A stretch of 64,000 nucleotides of DNA from Eubacterium oxidoreducens (GCF_900104415.1 NZ_FMXR01000008.1:123707-187706); one strand, 5' to 3'. Positions 8,808 through 19,054 are shown, numbered from the stretch's first letter. Notes: generated by a model not told the origin, from the letters alone. Numbers and translations: made by a program.

Positions 8808-10238
8808 ATGAAAAGGTTTCAATCGGTTCGAAGATTTTTTCACAGTTTAAGATTTCGAATTATCATTATATTCTTAATATTCTCAGTTGTTCCGGCGCTT
8901 GTTATCGAGTCCGGGATTATGAAATCCTATATTAAGACCTCGGTTGCGAACAGGACGGTCTCGATCTTGACAGAGACGAAACTGCTCGCAAATCAGATGG
9001 CTTCTTCTGATTATTTTAACAATACTTCCAATGAATTAATCACTACACAGATTAACCAGATGTCAACAATTTACGGCGGGCGAATCATGGTAATTGATGA
9101 CTCGTTTCGGATTGTTATGGACTCTTATGATATTGATGCCGGAAAGACCATTATTTCCGAAGAAGTAACTAAGAGTTTGCAGGGTGAAGAAACAACAAAG
9201 TATGATAAAGAGCATCGTTATATCAAGATAACGGTTCCTATTACCGATACGGAAGAATCGGATGTGATTGGCGTATTTACCGTTAGCGTTTCTACCGATG
9301 AGTTTCAAAACACAGCGGATGAGATGACCGGAAATATTGGAATATTTGAAGTTATCATGGTTCTTTTGTTGGTCGTTTTATCTGCTTTTGCCTCAGGAAT
9401 GCTTGTAGCGCCGATTCGGCGAGTGCAAAAGAGTATGGCAACAATTAGAGCAGGCGTGACAGGGGAAAAGATTAACGTAAAAGGATATATTGAAGCACAA
9501 GAAATAGCAGAAACGGTAAATCATCTGATGGAGCAGGTAGATGCTATGGAATCCTCGAGACAGGAGTTCGTATCAAATGTCTCACATGAGCTTAAAACCC
9601 CTCTTACATCTATGAAAGTGCTTGCTGATTCGCTTGTCGGACAAGAAGAAGTTCCCAATGAATTGTACAAGGAATTTATGGTGGATATTGCAGATGAAAT
9701 CGAGAGGGAAAATCAGATTATTAACGATTTGTTATCGCTTGTAAAGCTTGATAAATCTGAAGGTACGATGAACATCGAACTTGTTAACATCAATGAATTG
9801 CTTGAGCTTATTATGAAGCGTTTGCGTCCGATTGCAGAAAAGCAAAATGTTGAGCTGGTGCTGGAAAGTTTTCGTCCGGTTAGTGCGCAGGTTGATGAAG
9901 TAAAACTGACTTTGGCATTGTCTAATCTTGCGGAAAATGCAATTAAATATAATAATCCGGAAGGCTTTGTACATGTATCGTTAAATGCGGATCACCAATA
10001 TTTTTATGTTAAGGTGGAAGATTCCGGAATTGGAATACCGCAAGATAGTATCGATCACATTTTCGAAAGATTCTATCGTGTAGATAAGTCCCATTCGAAA
10101 GAAATTGGAGGAACGGGACTTGGTCTTGCGATTACCAAAAATGCCATATTGATGCATAATGGTGCAATTCGAGTACATAGTGAAGAAGGAAAAGGGACAA
10201 CATTTATTGTTCGTATTCCGTTGAATTATGTATCTTAG
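8808..10238 (+). CDS. Membrane sensor histidine kinase
   Basis: A 476-residue kinase partner of the upstream regulator. It has two membrane segments (about residues 16-36 and 178-202) around an extracytoplasmic sensor domain, then HAMP, then HisKA with phosphoacceptor H260 in SHELKTPLTS. The ATPase domain shows N, G1 and G2 boxes (NLAENAIKYN, VEDSGIGIP, GGTGLGLAI). The overall layout resembles PhoR/WalK-type kinases, but the input signal is unknown. Confidence 0.94.
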   Translation: MKRFQSVRRFFHSLRFRIIIIFLIFSVVPALVIESGIMKSYIKTSVANRTVSILTETKLLANQMASSDYFNNTSNELITTQINQMSTIYGGRIMVIDDSFRIVMDSYDIDAGKTIISEEVTKSLQGEETTKYDKEHRYIKITVPITDTEESDVIGVFTVSVSTDEFQNTADEMTGNIGIFEVIMVLLLVVLSAFASGMLVAPIRRVQKSMATIRAGVTGEKINVKGYIEAQEIAETVNHLMEQVDAMESSRQEFVSNVSHELKTPLTSMKVLADSLVGQEEVPNELYKEFMVDIADEIERENQIINDLLSLVKLDKSEGTMNIELVNINELLELIMKRLRPIAEKQNVELVLESFRPVSAQVDEVKLTLALSNLAENAIKYNNPEGFVHVSLNADHQYFYVKVEDSGIGIPQDSIDHIFERFYRVDKSHSKEIGGTGLGLAITKNAILMHNGAIRVHSEEGKGTTFIVRIPLNYVS

Positions 10239-10256
10239 AAATGAGGAGAAAAGATT

Positions 10257-11216
10257 TTGAAAAAACTAGGTCTGTTATTCGCATGCATACTTATGATGAT
10301 TACCATTTTGGGAGGATGCAGCAATTCGGATGAGCAAAGTGAATATGAGATTTCCTATGTCAATATGGACGGAACCACGACATATAAGGTTGGATATGAT
10401 ACGGACACGACGGATGTAGATGAACTCGTGGATGAAATGCTTGGGCTTTTGTCGGAGGATCCGGGGCAGATTGAGTATAAAAATGCGATTCCGTCTTCTG
10501 TAACACTGAATTATTACAGCAGAAGCGATGACGAACTGACGATTGATTTTGATGAGGGATACCTTGAGATGGATACGGTAACAGAGGTGTTATGTCGGGC
10601 TGCAATTGTACAAACGATGGTGCAGATTGATGGAGTCTCTTATGTTGCAATCACGGTAAATGATGCGCCAATTACAGACGAAGATGGTAATGTCTATGGA
10701 TTTATGAATGAAGAAGACTTTATTGAAAATCCCGGGGAGCAGATTAATATGTATCAGCAGTCTACGATTACATTGTATTATGCGAATGAAGATGGAGATG
10801 GATTGGTCGCAGAGACGGATACGGTATATGAGACCAGTGATATGTCCATGGAAAAGGTCGTAATTGAGCAGCTTATGAAACAGCCGGAGACCAAGGGTCT
10901 TCGTTCGGTTATTCCAAGCGGAACGAATCTTCTTGGGGTTTCGGTAATGGATGGAATATGTGTAGTAAACTTTGATAATGGATTTTTAAATCAGGATTAT
11001 TCCATTGCGGAGAGCGTTGTGATTTATTCGATCGTCAATTCCTTGACGGAGTTGTCTTCCATTTCCAAAGTTCAGATTTCTGTAGACGGAGAGACGGATA
11101 TCATCTATCGAACCGCATATTCTTTGTCGGAACTTTATGAAAGAAACCTCGATTGCGTACAAGAACTCGAATCTTCCCCGCAGACGGAGGGTGAGGGATA
11201 TTCAAGTAACAACTAG
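10257..11216 (+). CDS. GerMN-domain lipoprotein
   Basis: A 319-residue lipoprotein that starts with TTG after GAGGAG. A signal peptide ends in the lipobox LGGC at cysteine 21. Two GerMN-like domains follow (about residues 60-135 and 185-290), with related motifs YLEMDTVTEVLCRAAIVQT and QDYSIAESVVIYSIVNS. GerM in Bacillus is a sporulation and cell-envelope lipoprotein. Because it sits directly after the kinase it may act in the same signalling module. Its 3' end overlaps the comEC reading frame by 80 bases. Confidence 0.85.
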   Translation: MKKLGLLFACILMMITILGGCSNSDEQSEYEISYVNMDGTTTYKVGYDTDTTDVDELVDEMLGLLSEDPGQIEYKNAIPSSVTLNYYSRSDDELTIDFDEGYLEMDTVTEVLCRAAIVQTMVQIDGVSYVAITVNDAPITDEDGNVYGFMNEEDFIENPGEQINMYQQSTITLYYANEDGDGLVAETDTVYETSDMSMEKVVIEQLMKQPETKGLRSVIPSGTNLLGVSVMDGICVVNFDNGFLNQDYSIAESVVIYSIVNSLTELSSISKVQISVDGETDIIYRTAYSLSELYERNLDCVQELESSPQTEGEGYSSNN

Positions 11217-13512
11217 AGCAGTCTTATGGATTGTGGAAAGTTATCTTCTGGCAGTGATATTGGTTTTATATTGCTGCCCGCAGATTATTTTAGGAGGATG
11301 TTTTGCAGTCGGCATTCAGATTCTATGGATGCGCAAACATTCCGTTCATATAAGTCGCCTTATGGGTATTATAATGGTGACGGTCTTTTGCTTTGGAGCA
11401 ATCAATTGCATTTCTAAAAAAAACAGCATGCAGACAGAACAATTAAATATGCTGCAGGATAAGTGGTGCACGCTTGCGGGAAAAATTGTCGACATTCAGA
11501 CCAAGGAGGATGAGACAATATATTTGGTGCGTCATGCAACTTTATTATATGCTAAGGAGAAGATTCGAATATCGGGTATTTATGCATATCAACAACAAGT
11601 TTTGAAGGAAGAAACAGGTAAGGTTGGAGACTGGATTGTACTTAAGGGATATTACAAAATGCCCCAAAAGGCAATGAATGAGGGAGGCTTCGACGCTGCA
11701 AGTTATTATCGCAGTAAACAGATTGATGGATTTTTGTTTCAAGCGGTTTGTGTAAAGAAAAAAGCGGTTTCGGCTCCTATTCGTCAAAATTTGTATGCAT
11801 TGCGAGAACGTCTTGATAGGGTGTTTTTGAATCTTTTGCCTAAGGCTTATGCGTCTTTGGCACAAGGAATGATTCTTGGCGAAAAACAAAATGTAGATGA
11901 GGATATGAAAGCGTTGTATGCCGATGCCGGTATTGCGCATTTGCTTGCTATTTCGGGACTGCATGTGTCGATGGTTGGGAACGTGCTTCGAAGGGGCTTG
12001 AAAAGAATGCGTTTGAAGGGAATTTGGGCAGATGCGATTTCTTTTGTTTTTGTAGTATGCTACATTGTTATGACCGGAGGCTCGCCTACCGCAATCAGAG
12101 CCGGAATTATGTATGGCATTATGTTACTGGGACCTAGACTGAATGAAGCTTATGATCTGCTTACGGCACTTGCAATCAGTGCTTTTGTGGAACTTGTTTA
12201 TAACCCTTATATGCTTGCAAGCAGCTCTTTTTTGTATTCCTATATGGCGATTTTTGGCATCATCATACTTGGAAAGCCACTGGTAGAGAATTATAAAAAC
12301 AGCTTTAAAAGAAAAAAGGGGAGAATGCAAAAATGCAAAGATGTTTTCATTGAAGGGCTTCTTGTTTCAGCATCCATTCAGGTTATGCTTTTGCCACTGC
12401 AGATGTATACCTACTATGAAGTGTCTTTATTTGGCACTTTGCTTAATGTGTTGGTTTTGCCGCTTAGCGGTTATCTGATTGGTGATTTGTTTGTGGCGGC
12501 CATCGGTGGCATGTTTTGGATTCCGGTTGGAAGGACACTGGCAATTGTAGGAGAGGGAATCTTTTGGCTTTATGAATGGTTATGCAAAGGGAGCTTGGAG
12601 ATTCCGGGAAGCACGATTGTCACGGGGCAACCAAAACTTTCCACGGTAGTAATCATCTATATTTGCATATTTGGTGTCGGGATTTTGATTCGAAAAAGCA
12701 AGATTCGTCAAATGGTTTTACTTGCGGCATGCTATTTCCTATGCAGTTTGGGAAGTGTACAAAAAGTGCCCGAATTTGAAATGGATGTATTATATGTTGG
12801 ACAAGGAGATGGAATATTTCTTCGCACAGACAAGAAACATACTATTTTTATAGATGGAGGAAGTACTTCGGATCAGGAACTTGGCGAAAGAACACTTTTT
12901 CCGTTTTTCAAAGCAAAGAAAATTACAAAGATTAATTACTGGTTTGTATCACATGGTGATGAGGATCATATTTCCGGTTTGAAATATGCAATCACAAATG
13001 GTTATCGAATCGAACATCTTGTTGTTGCCAGGCTGCAAAAGAATCAGGAAGCAATCAAAAAACTCACGCAATTGGCCGGTGCGTATGGGATACCGGTTGT
13101 GTATATGTCGCAAGGGCAATCCTTTCAATGGGACCGCACAAGGATTACAGCGCTTTATCCGGGAGAAGATGCGGATGTGTCGGATGCAAATGCAGCCTGT
13201 CTTGGACTTAAGATCGATGTGGGCGAGTTTTCGGGATTGTTTTTGGGTGACCTTGGAACCTGTGAAGAGGAAGAAATAGCAAGGCAGTATGATTTAAGCA
13301 ATATTGATTTTTATAAGGTGGATCATCACGGCTCTAAATACTCAAACAGCGAGGTGCTTTTAAGTGAAATGAACCCAAAACTGGCTTGTGTTTCCTATGG
13401 GGAGAAGAACCGGTATGGACATCCTCATAAGGAGGCGCTTTTGCGAATCGCACAATATTCGAAAAAAATTCACAAGACAGCGGTGGATGGACAGCTTAAG
13501 ATTGTGTACTAG
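11137..13512 (+). CDS. comEC: ComEC/Rec2 DNA-uptake channel protein
   Basis: A 791-residue membrane protein. The N-terminal part has hydrophobic segments (DUF4131-like), the middle is the multi-helix Competence domain (LLAISGLHVSMVGN, GGSPTAIRAGIMYG), and the C-terminus is a metallo-beta-lactamase fold (VGQGDGIFLRT, SHGDEDHISG, VDHHGSKYSNSE). ComEC carries single-stranded DNA across the membrane. The ATG at 11137 lies inside the preceding gene with a weak ribosome site; GTG at 11191 is an alternative, but GGAGG abuts it with no spacing. The start is therefore uncertain. Confidence 0.93.
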   Translation: MKETSIAYKNSNLPRRRRVRDIQVTTRAVLWIVESYLLAVILVLYCCPQIILGGCFAVGIQILWMRKHSVHISRLMGIIMVTVFCFGAINCISKKNSMQTEQLNMLQDKWCTLAGKIVDIQTKEDETIYLVRHATLLYAKEKIRISGIYAYQQQVLKEETGKVGDWIVLKGYYKMPQKAMNEGGFDAASYYRSKQIDGFLFQAVCVKKKAVSAPIRQNLYALRERLDRVFLNLLPKAYASLAQGMILGEKQNVDEDMKALYADAGIAHLLAISGLHVSMVGNVLRRGLKRMRLKGIWADAISFVFVVCYIVMTGGSPTAIRAGIMYGIMLLGPRLNEAYDLLTALAISAFVELVYNPYMLASSSFLYSYMAIFGIIILGKPLVENYKNSFKRKKGRMQKCKDVFIEGLLVSASIQVMLLPLQMYTYYEVSLFGTLLNVLVLPLSGYLIGDLFVAAIGGMFWIPVGRTLAIVGEGIFWLYEWLCKGSLEIPGSTIVTGQPKLSTVVIIYICIFGVGILIRKSKIRQMVLLAACYFLCSLGSVQKVPEFEMDVLYVGQGDGIFLRTDKKHTIFIDGGSTSDQELGERTLFPFFKAKKITKINYWFVSHGDEDHISGLKYAITNGYRIEHLVVARLQKNQEAIKKLTQLAGAYGIPVVYMSQGQSFQWDRTRITALYPGEDADVSDANAACLGLKIDVGEFSGLFLGDLGTCEEEEIARQYDLSNIDFYKVDHHGSKYSNSEVLLSEMNPKLACVSYGEKNRYGHPHKEALLRIAQYSKKIHKTAVDGQLKIVY

Positions 13513-13519
13513 ATTCATT

Positions 13520-13546
13520 TTGATTTGGTAGGGAATGTGGTATAAT
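13520..13546 (+). promoter_or_regulatory. Predicted extended -10 promoter before the leucine-rich-repeat gene
   Basis: TGGTATAAT ending at 13546 is an extended -10 element. TTGATT at 13520-13525 could be a -35 with a short 15-base spacer. The predicted transcript start falls at or next to the ATG at 13553, leaving almost no leader. Confidence 0.45.
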
Positions 13547-13552
13547 CAAACA

Positions 13553-14701
13553 ATGAATATTTTAAAAAAGTGCGCAGTATTTGGTTTGGCGATGATGCTG
13601 ATGGTTTCCGGGTTGGCAATCACGCAGCAGGTACAGGCGGCAACTGTAAGCACCGGAAAATTTACAATTAATAATAAACGATACAACGCTTCAAGTGACC
13701 AAAGCTCAAGCGGATGGAGATGGGATACGCAGACGGCAACGTTGACGCTGAATGGCTTTACATCTTCTTATGGCCTTGTGTTTGATAATTTGTCTCAGGA
13801 TGTAACCATCAAAGTGAGAGGTACTAATACGATTACTTCGACTTCGAATACCGCTATCGATTTTAGTGAAACAGATCAGGATGTATCGTTTGTGGGAAAG
13901 AAGAATGGAACACTGACCGTAACGGACAATAATAGTGAGATGCTTTTGGTTGTAAAAAATAATCTGACGATTTCGGATATGATACTGAATCTGACAAGTT
14001 CCGGGTCGGAAAATTATGTAGGTGTAGTGGTTGGCGGTGCATTGGCGCTTAAGAATATGGGCGGCACCTGGAACTTTGACGATGCATCTATAGGGGTTGG
14101 AACTCTCGGCAAGATTACAAAGGAAAATGTTAAATCATCTAAGAAGATTGCCTATTATACGAACGGAGAGGATACGTTGTATACATTTGTTTCGGGAAGC
14201 ACAACCAAGTATACGGATGAAGACGATTTTATGGATGTCGTTGCAACGTCGATTACATTTACGCAAAAAAAGCCGGTTGTAGGTGTTACATATATTGTTT
14301 CCGGGGTGAAATATCTTGTCACATCAGATAGTACGGTTACCGTAAGCGGATGCAGCAGTTCTCTTAAAAAACTTGTGATTCCCAATACCGTGAAGATTGG
14401 ATCAGCATCCATGAAAGTGACGCAGATTCAACAAAAGGCTTTTGCAACAAATACAAAACTCAAAAGTGTTACGATAAAAGGAAAGTATTTAACTAAGATT
14501 GGGAAAAAGGCGTTTTATAAATGCAGCAATCTTAAGACTGTGAAGTTTACCAAGAAAACTTCAGTAAAAATTGCAAGTAAAGCATTTAAAGGAATTTACG
14601 CAAAGGCGAAGATTCAGATTGTAAAAAAATCCTATAAAGCGGTTAAGAAAAAAATAAAATCTTCCGGCATCGCATCAACGGTGACGTTTTCGAAGATTTA
14701 G
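13553..14701 (+). CDS. Secreted BspA-like leucine-rich-repeat protein
   Basis: About 382 residues. A signal peptide (basic MNILKK, hydrophobic core, VQA before ATV) is followed by a Thr/Ser/Asn-rich beta region with carbohydrate-binding look. A short C-terminal LRR_5 (BspA) repeat array follows (KSVTIKGKYLTKIGKKAFY, LKTVKFTKKTSVKIASKAF). No sortase motif or membrane anchor is seen, and the C-terminus is very lysine-rich. The ATG at 13553 is chosen because the signal peptide begins there; an in-frame ATG at 13535 overlaps the -10 element. Ligand unknown. Confidence 0.8.
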   Translation: MNILKKCAVFGLAMMLMVSGLAITQQVQAATVSTGKFTINNKRYNASSDQSSSGWRWDTQTATLTLNGFTSSYGLVFDNLSQDVTIKVRGTNTITSTSNTAIDFSETDQDVSFVGKKNGTLTVTDNNSEMLLVVKNNLTISDMILNLTSSGSENYVGVVVGGALALKNMGGTWNFDDASIGVGTLGKITKENVKSSKKIAYYTNGEDTLYTFVSGSTTKYTDEDDFMDVVATSITFTQKKPVVGVTYIVSGVKYLVTSDSTVTVSGCSSSLKKLVIPNTVKIGSASMKVTQIQQKAFATNTKLKSVTIKGKYLTKIGKKAFYKCSNLKTVKFTKKTSVKIASKAFKGIYAKAKIQIVKKSYKAVKKKIKSSGIASTVTFSKI

Positions 14702-14716
14702 GAGGAAGTTAAGATA

Positions 14717-16183
14717 ATGAAATTAGAAGCATTACTAGAACGGATGGAATATGAATTGCTCTTTGGTGATCTTGAAAAAGAGGTTACCGGTGTCTATTAT
14801 GATTCGAGAAAAGTATCAAACGGTGGTTTGTTTGTCGCAATCAGTGGAACGGTCGTAGATGGGCATTCTTTTATACCAAAAGCCATAGAAGCAGGAGCCA
14901 AGGTGCTTGTTGTGGAAAGAGATGATATTGAGGCACCGGCGGATGTGACGATTATAAAGGCGAAGGATAATCGGATTTCTCTGGCGATTTTATCGGCTGC
15001 ATGGTTTGGCTATCCGGCGGATCGATTGAAAGTGATTGGTGTAACCGGAACAAAAGGTAAGACCACAACAACTTATATGGTAAAGTCGATTCTTGAAAGC
15101 GCAGGTTATAAAGTAGGGCTGATTGGAACGATTGAAGCAATTATCGGAGAAGAAAAAATTCCGGCAAGTAATACAACTCCCGAATCTTACATTATTCAGG
15201 AATATTTTGCAAAAATGTTAGATGCCGGCTGTGAGATGTGTGTAATGGAGGTGTCTTCGCAGGGACTTATGATGCACAGAACGGACGGATTTACTTTCGA
15301 AATTGGAATCTTTACAAATATCGAACCGGATCACATCGGTCCGAATGAGCATAAGGATTTTGATGACTATATGCATTGTAAAGGATTGCTATTTAAACAA
15401 TGTCGGCTGGGAATTGTCAATGGGGATGATCCGCATTATAAAGATGTGATCGAAGGCCATACCTGTCAGTTAGAGACATATGGACTTAAGGAAGAGAATG
15501 ATATTTATGCTAAGAATGTGAAACTTCTTCATGAACCGGGATATCTTGGTGTATCTTATGAGGTTTCCGGAAAGCTTGATTTTCCGGTTAAGATTGATTT
15601 ACCGGGAACCTTTAGCGTATACAATTCATTGACGGCAATTGCGATTTGCCATCATTTCAAAGTGTCTGAGGAAAAGATGCAAAAGGCTTTGGCTAAGGCA
15701 AAGGTTAAGGGAAGAATCGAAATGATTAAAGGTTCAGATGAATTCTCCCTTATGATTGATTATGCGCATAATGCCATGAGCTTAAAGAGTCTTTTGACAA
15801 CATTAAAGGCTTATCATCCAAAACGAATTGTTTGTGTATTCGGTTGCGGAGGTAACCGTTCTAAACTTCGCCGTTATGAAATGGGAGAAGTGTCAGGACA
15901 ATATGCCGATCTTACCATAATTACATCGGATAATCCACGCGATGAAGAACCGCAGGCGATTATTGAGGATATTAAAATCGGAATGGCTAAGACAGATGGT
16001 CAATATGTAGAAATAGCGGATCGTAAGGAAGCAATTCGTTATGCAATAGAACATGGAGAAAAAGGTGATGTAATTGTGTTAGCCGGAAAGGGACATGAAG
16101 ATTACCAGGAAATTAAGGGTGTGAAATATCCTATGGATGAACGCGTTCTCATTGCAGAAGTATTAGAAGAGTTAAAACGGTAG
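14717..16183 (+). CDS. murE: UDP-MurNAc-tripeptide synthetase
   Basis: A 488-residue Mur ligase adding the third amino acid to UDP-MurNAc-L-Ala-D-Glu in peptidoglycan synthesis. VTGTKGKTTTTYMV near residue 110 is the ATP loop. The DNPRDEEP motif near residue 412 is the specificity signature for meso-diaminopimelate rather than lysine. GGAGG precedes the ATG. It begins a long same-strand housekeeping run. Confidence 0.96.
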   Translation: MKLEALLERMEYELLFGDLEKEVTGVYYDSRKVSNGGLFVAISGTVVDGHSFIPKAIEAGAKVLVVERDDIEAPADVTIIKAKDNRISLAILSAAWFGYPADRLKVIGVTGTKGKTTTTYMVKSILESAGYKVGLIGTIEAIIGEEKIPASNTTPESYIIQEYFAKMLDAGCEMCVMEVSSQGLMMHRTDGFTFEIGIFTNIEPDHIGPNEHKDFDDYMHCKGLLFKQCRLGIVNGDDPHYKDVIEGHTCQLETYGLKEENDIYAKNVKLLHEPGYLGVSYEVSGKLDFPVKIDLPGTFSVYNSLTAIAICHHFKVSEEKMQKALAKAKVKGRIEMIKGSDEFSLMIDYAHNAMSLKSLLTTLKAYHPKRIVCVFGCGGNRSKLRRYEMGEVSGQYADLTIITSDNPRDEEPQAIIEDIKIGMAKTDGQYVEIADRKEAIRYAIEHGEKGDVIVLAGKGHEDYQEIKGVKYPMDERVLIAEVLEELKR

Positions 16184-16254
16184 AAAAGTCAACCGCCTTG
16201 AAGCAAATGCAAAGGCAGCCAAATGATAATACAAAGGATAAAGGAGAATCATGC

Positions 16255-18492
16255 ATGGCGCTTTACGCCAACGTTGTAATTGATATATCGATTCAAAAAT
16301 TAGATAGAACCTTTCAGTATCGGGTGCCAAAAGAGATGATGCAAAGTATTGCACCGGGAATGTGTGTGCAGGTGCCGTTCGGGAAAGGGGATATTTTAAA
16401 AAAAGCATACGTCTTAGAACTGACTAATGAGGCTACATACGACGAATCCAAATTAAAATGTATATCGGCTATTTTGACGGATGAAGTTGCAATTGAAAAT
16501 CATCTGATTTCGCTTGCTGCTTGGATGCGAAAGTATTATGGAGGCACGATGAATCAGGCTTTAAAGACCGTGCTTCCAATTAAATCCAAAGTAAAAGAAA
16601 ATCAGCAAAAGACGATTCATCTTAAGATGCGACAAGATGAGGCCTTGCATTTTCTTAAAGAATTTAAAAGGAAACATCAAAATGCCAAAGCAAGACTATT
16701 AGAAGCTTTGATAGAAAATCCGACATTGCCGCAAGAATTTTTGACTCAGAAATTAAATATTTCTGGTCAGACAATAAGGAGCTTTGAAACAAAGAATTAT
16801 ATTGAGATTGAGACAAGTCGCGTTTACCGAGATCCGATTCAGGCGTTTGGCGATCTGCCTATGGCAAAGCCATTTGTTTTAAATGAACAGCAGCAAAAGA
16901 TTGTCGATGAGTTTGTTGCGGATTATAAAAGACAGGAATTTAAGACCTATCTTATTCATGGTGTAACAGGAAGTGGTAAGACGGAGGTTTATATGGGAAT
17001 GATCGATGAAGTCCTTGCAAATGGACGACAGGTCATTGTATTGATTCCGGAGATTGCACTGACCTATCAGACTGTGATGAGGTTTTATAGACGTTATGGA
17101 AAAAAAGTTTCTATATTGAATTCTAAAATGTCTGCCGGAGAACGTTATGATCAGTATGAACGTGCCAAGGCGGGAGAGGTGTCTTTGATTATCGGACCGC
17201 GTTCGGCACTTTTTATTCCGTTTCAAAACCTTGGGTTGATTGTCATTGATGAAGAGCATGAATCCAGTTATAAAAGTGAAACAGTTCCGCGCTATCATGC
17301 AAGAGAAACTGCAATTGCAAGAGCTAAGATGGTAGGAGGGAGCGTTGTGCTAGGTTCAGCCACGCCGTCAGTAGAGAGTTATTATCTGGCTAAGACGGGG
17401 CAGTATAAACTGTTTGAACTTACAATGAGAGCGAAGAATCAGCCGCTTCCCCAGACTAGGATTGTAGATCTTAGAGAGGAATTGAAAAAAGGAAATAAAC
17501 ATATTTTCTCGGATGACTTACAACAAGCGATTGCACAGAGGCTAAAAAGACATGAGCAAACGATTCTTTTCCTTAATCGAAGAGGAATGGTGGGGTTTGT
17601 CTCTTGCAGAAGCTGCGGTGAAATTATCAAATGTCCACATTGTGACGTTTCTTTGAGTCAGCATAATAATGGAAAATTGATTTGCCATTATTGCGGCTAT
17701 ACCATACCAATGGTTAAGAAGTGTCCGGTATGTTCATCGCCATATATTGGTGGGTTTAAGGCCGGAACACAAAAAATAGAAGAAGAAATCAAGCGATTGT
17801 ATCCACAAGCAAGAGTGCTTCGAATGGATGCAGATACGACCAGAAAAAAGCACGATTATGAGAAAATCTTATCTGCGTTTTCAAATGAAGAAGCAGATAT
17901 CCTGATTGGGACACAGATGATTGTAAAAGGACATGATTTTCCAAAAGTAACCCTTGTTGGAGTTATCGCAGCTGATTTGTCGCTTGGGGTAAGTGATTAT
18001 AGAGCCGGTGAGCGTACGTTTCAGCTACTTGTACAAGCAGTTGGAAGAGCGGGAAGAGGCGAAGCACCGGGGGAAGCGATTATTCAGACTTATCAGCCTG
18101 AGCATTATAGTATTTTGGCTGCTGCGCAGCAAGATTATACGGCATATTATGAAAAAGAGATTGGTTATCGCATTTTGATGGATTATCCGCCGGCGTCCAA
18201 TCTTTTATTTGTGCTTGTGACTTCCAAAAATGAAGCATTGGCTCAAGCGGAGATTACACGAATGTATCGTGCAGTTATTAACAGCAAGATTGAAGGGCTT
18301 GGAGTTATCGGACCTGCAGAACCGTCTGTTGCTAAGATAAATGATGTTTATAGAAAGGTGCTTTACCTAAAACATGAAGATTTGGACTTTCTTGTAAAGA
18401 TTAAGGATGCACTTGAAAAGTTGACAAAACAGGATGTGCAGTATAAAAATATTATGATACAATATGATTTCAACCCCATGAATTTTGGTTAA
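16255..18492 (+). CDS. priA: Primosomal protein N', replication restart helicase
   Basis: A 745-residue superfamily-2 helicase that reloads the replisome at stalled forks. An N-terminal 3'-end binding domain precedes the Walker A GVTGSGKTEVY and the DEEHESSYK motif II. A zinc-binding block of eight cysteines (CRSCGEIIKCPHC, CHYCGY, CPVC) lies in the helicase half, followed by GTQMIVKGHDFPKVTLV. The ATG at 16255, 8 bases after AAGGAG, is chosen; an upstream 19-codon extension lacks family similarity. Confidence 0.95.
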   Translation: MALYANVVIDISIQKLDRTFQYRVPKEMMQSIAPGMCVQVPFGKGDILKKAYVLELTNEATYDESKLKCISAILTDEVAIENHLISLAAWMRKYYGGTMNQALKTVLPIKSKVKENQQKTIHLKMRQDEALHFLKEFKRKHQNAKARLLEALIENPTLPQEFLTQKLNISGQTIRSFETKNYIEIETSRVYRDPIQAFGDLPMAKPFVLNEQQQKIVDEFVADYKRQEFKTYLIHGVTGSGKTEVYMGMIDEVLANGRQVIVLIPEIALTYQTVMRFYRRYGKKVSILNSKMSAGERYDQYERAKAGEVSLIIGPRSALFIPFQNLGLIVIDEEHESSYKSETVPRYHARETAIARAKMVGGSVVLGSATPSVESYYLAKTGQYKLFELTMRAKNQPLPQTRIVDLREELKKGNKHIFSDDLQQAIAQRLKRHEQTILFLNRRGMVGFVSCRSCGEIIKCPHCDVSLSQHNNGKLICHYCGYTIPMVKKCPVCSSPYIGGFKAGTQKIEEEIKRLYPQARVLRMDADTTRKKHDYEKILSAFSNEEADILIGTQMIVKGHDFPKVTLVGVIAADLSLGVSDYRAGERTFQLLVQAVGRAGRGEAPGEAIIQTYQPEHYSILAAAQQDYTAYYEKEIGYRILMDYPPASNLLFVLVTSKNEALAQAEITRMYRAVINSKIEGLGVIGPAEPSVAKINDVYRKVLYLKHEDLDFLVKIKDALEKLTKQDVQYKNIMIQYDFNPMNFG

Positions 18493-18532
18493 AGAGTTTA
18501 TGAGTATAGATATTTAGTGGAGGATAGTTATT

Positions 18533-19054
18533 ATGGCTTTAAGAGAGATAAGAATTTTAGGTGATCCCGTTTTGGAAAAGGTATCACGAGAGGTGAAAGA
18601 AATTACACCACGTATTCAAGAGCTCATAGTAGATATGTTAGAGACGATGTATGATGCGGCAGGTGTCGGACTGGCAGCTGTTCAGGTTGGTGTGCTTAGG
18701 AGAGTGGTTGTGATTGATTGTGGAATCGATCCATTAACCGGAGAAGAAGCTGAATACGGAGAATGCGCAGTCGTAATGATTAATCCGAGAATTATCGAGA
18801 CCAGCGGGGAGCAAACCGGTGATGAAGGATGTCTTAGTTATCCTGGAAAAGCCGGTATTGTAACACGTCCGGATTATGTTAAGGCTGTATATTATGATGA
18901 AGAAATGAACGAGTGCGAGATCGTTGGGGAAGGGTTGCTGGCAAGAGCGATTTGTCATGAGCTCGATCATCTTGACGGTCATATGTATGTGGAAAAGGTG
19001 GAAGGCGAAGTGCATGATGTTCAATATGCAGATCCTTCCGAAGAAGAGGAATAA
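18533..19054 (+). CDS. def: Peptide deformylase
   Basis: A 173-residue metalloprotease that removes the formyl group from nascent N-terminal methionine. All three metal-site motifs are present: GVGLAAVQVG, EGCLSYPG and the HELDH helix. The acidic C-terminal tail is unremarkable. It is two bases from fmt, the enzyme making its substrate, a common pairing. Confidence 0.97.
   Translation: MALREIRILGDPVLEKVSREVKEITPRIQELIVDMLETMYDAAGVGLAAVQVGVLRRVVVIDCGIDPLTGEEAEYGECAVVMINPRIIETSGEQTGDEGCLSYPGKAGIVTRPDYVKAVYYDEEMNECEIVGEGLLARAICHELDHLDGHMYVEKVEGEVHDVQYADPSEEEE

Noticed and set aside
11226..11417. Small plus-strand frame inside comEC
   Set aside because: It lies entirely within the comEC coding sequence in another frame, without own ribosome site.
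16198..16254. Longer N-terminus of PriA
   Set aside because: The ATG at 16255 is directly after AAGGAG and matches the usual PriA start.
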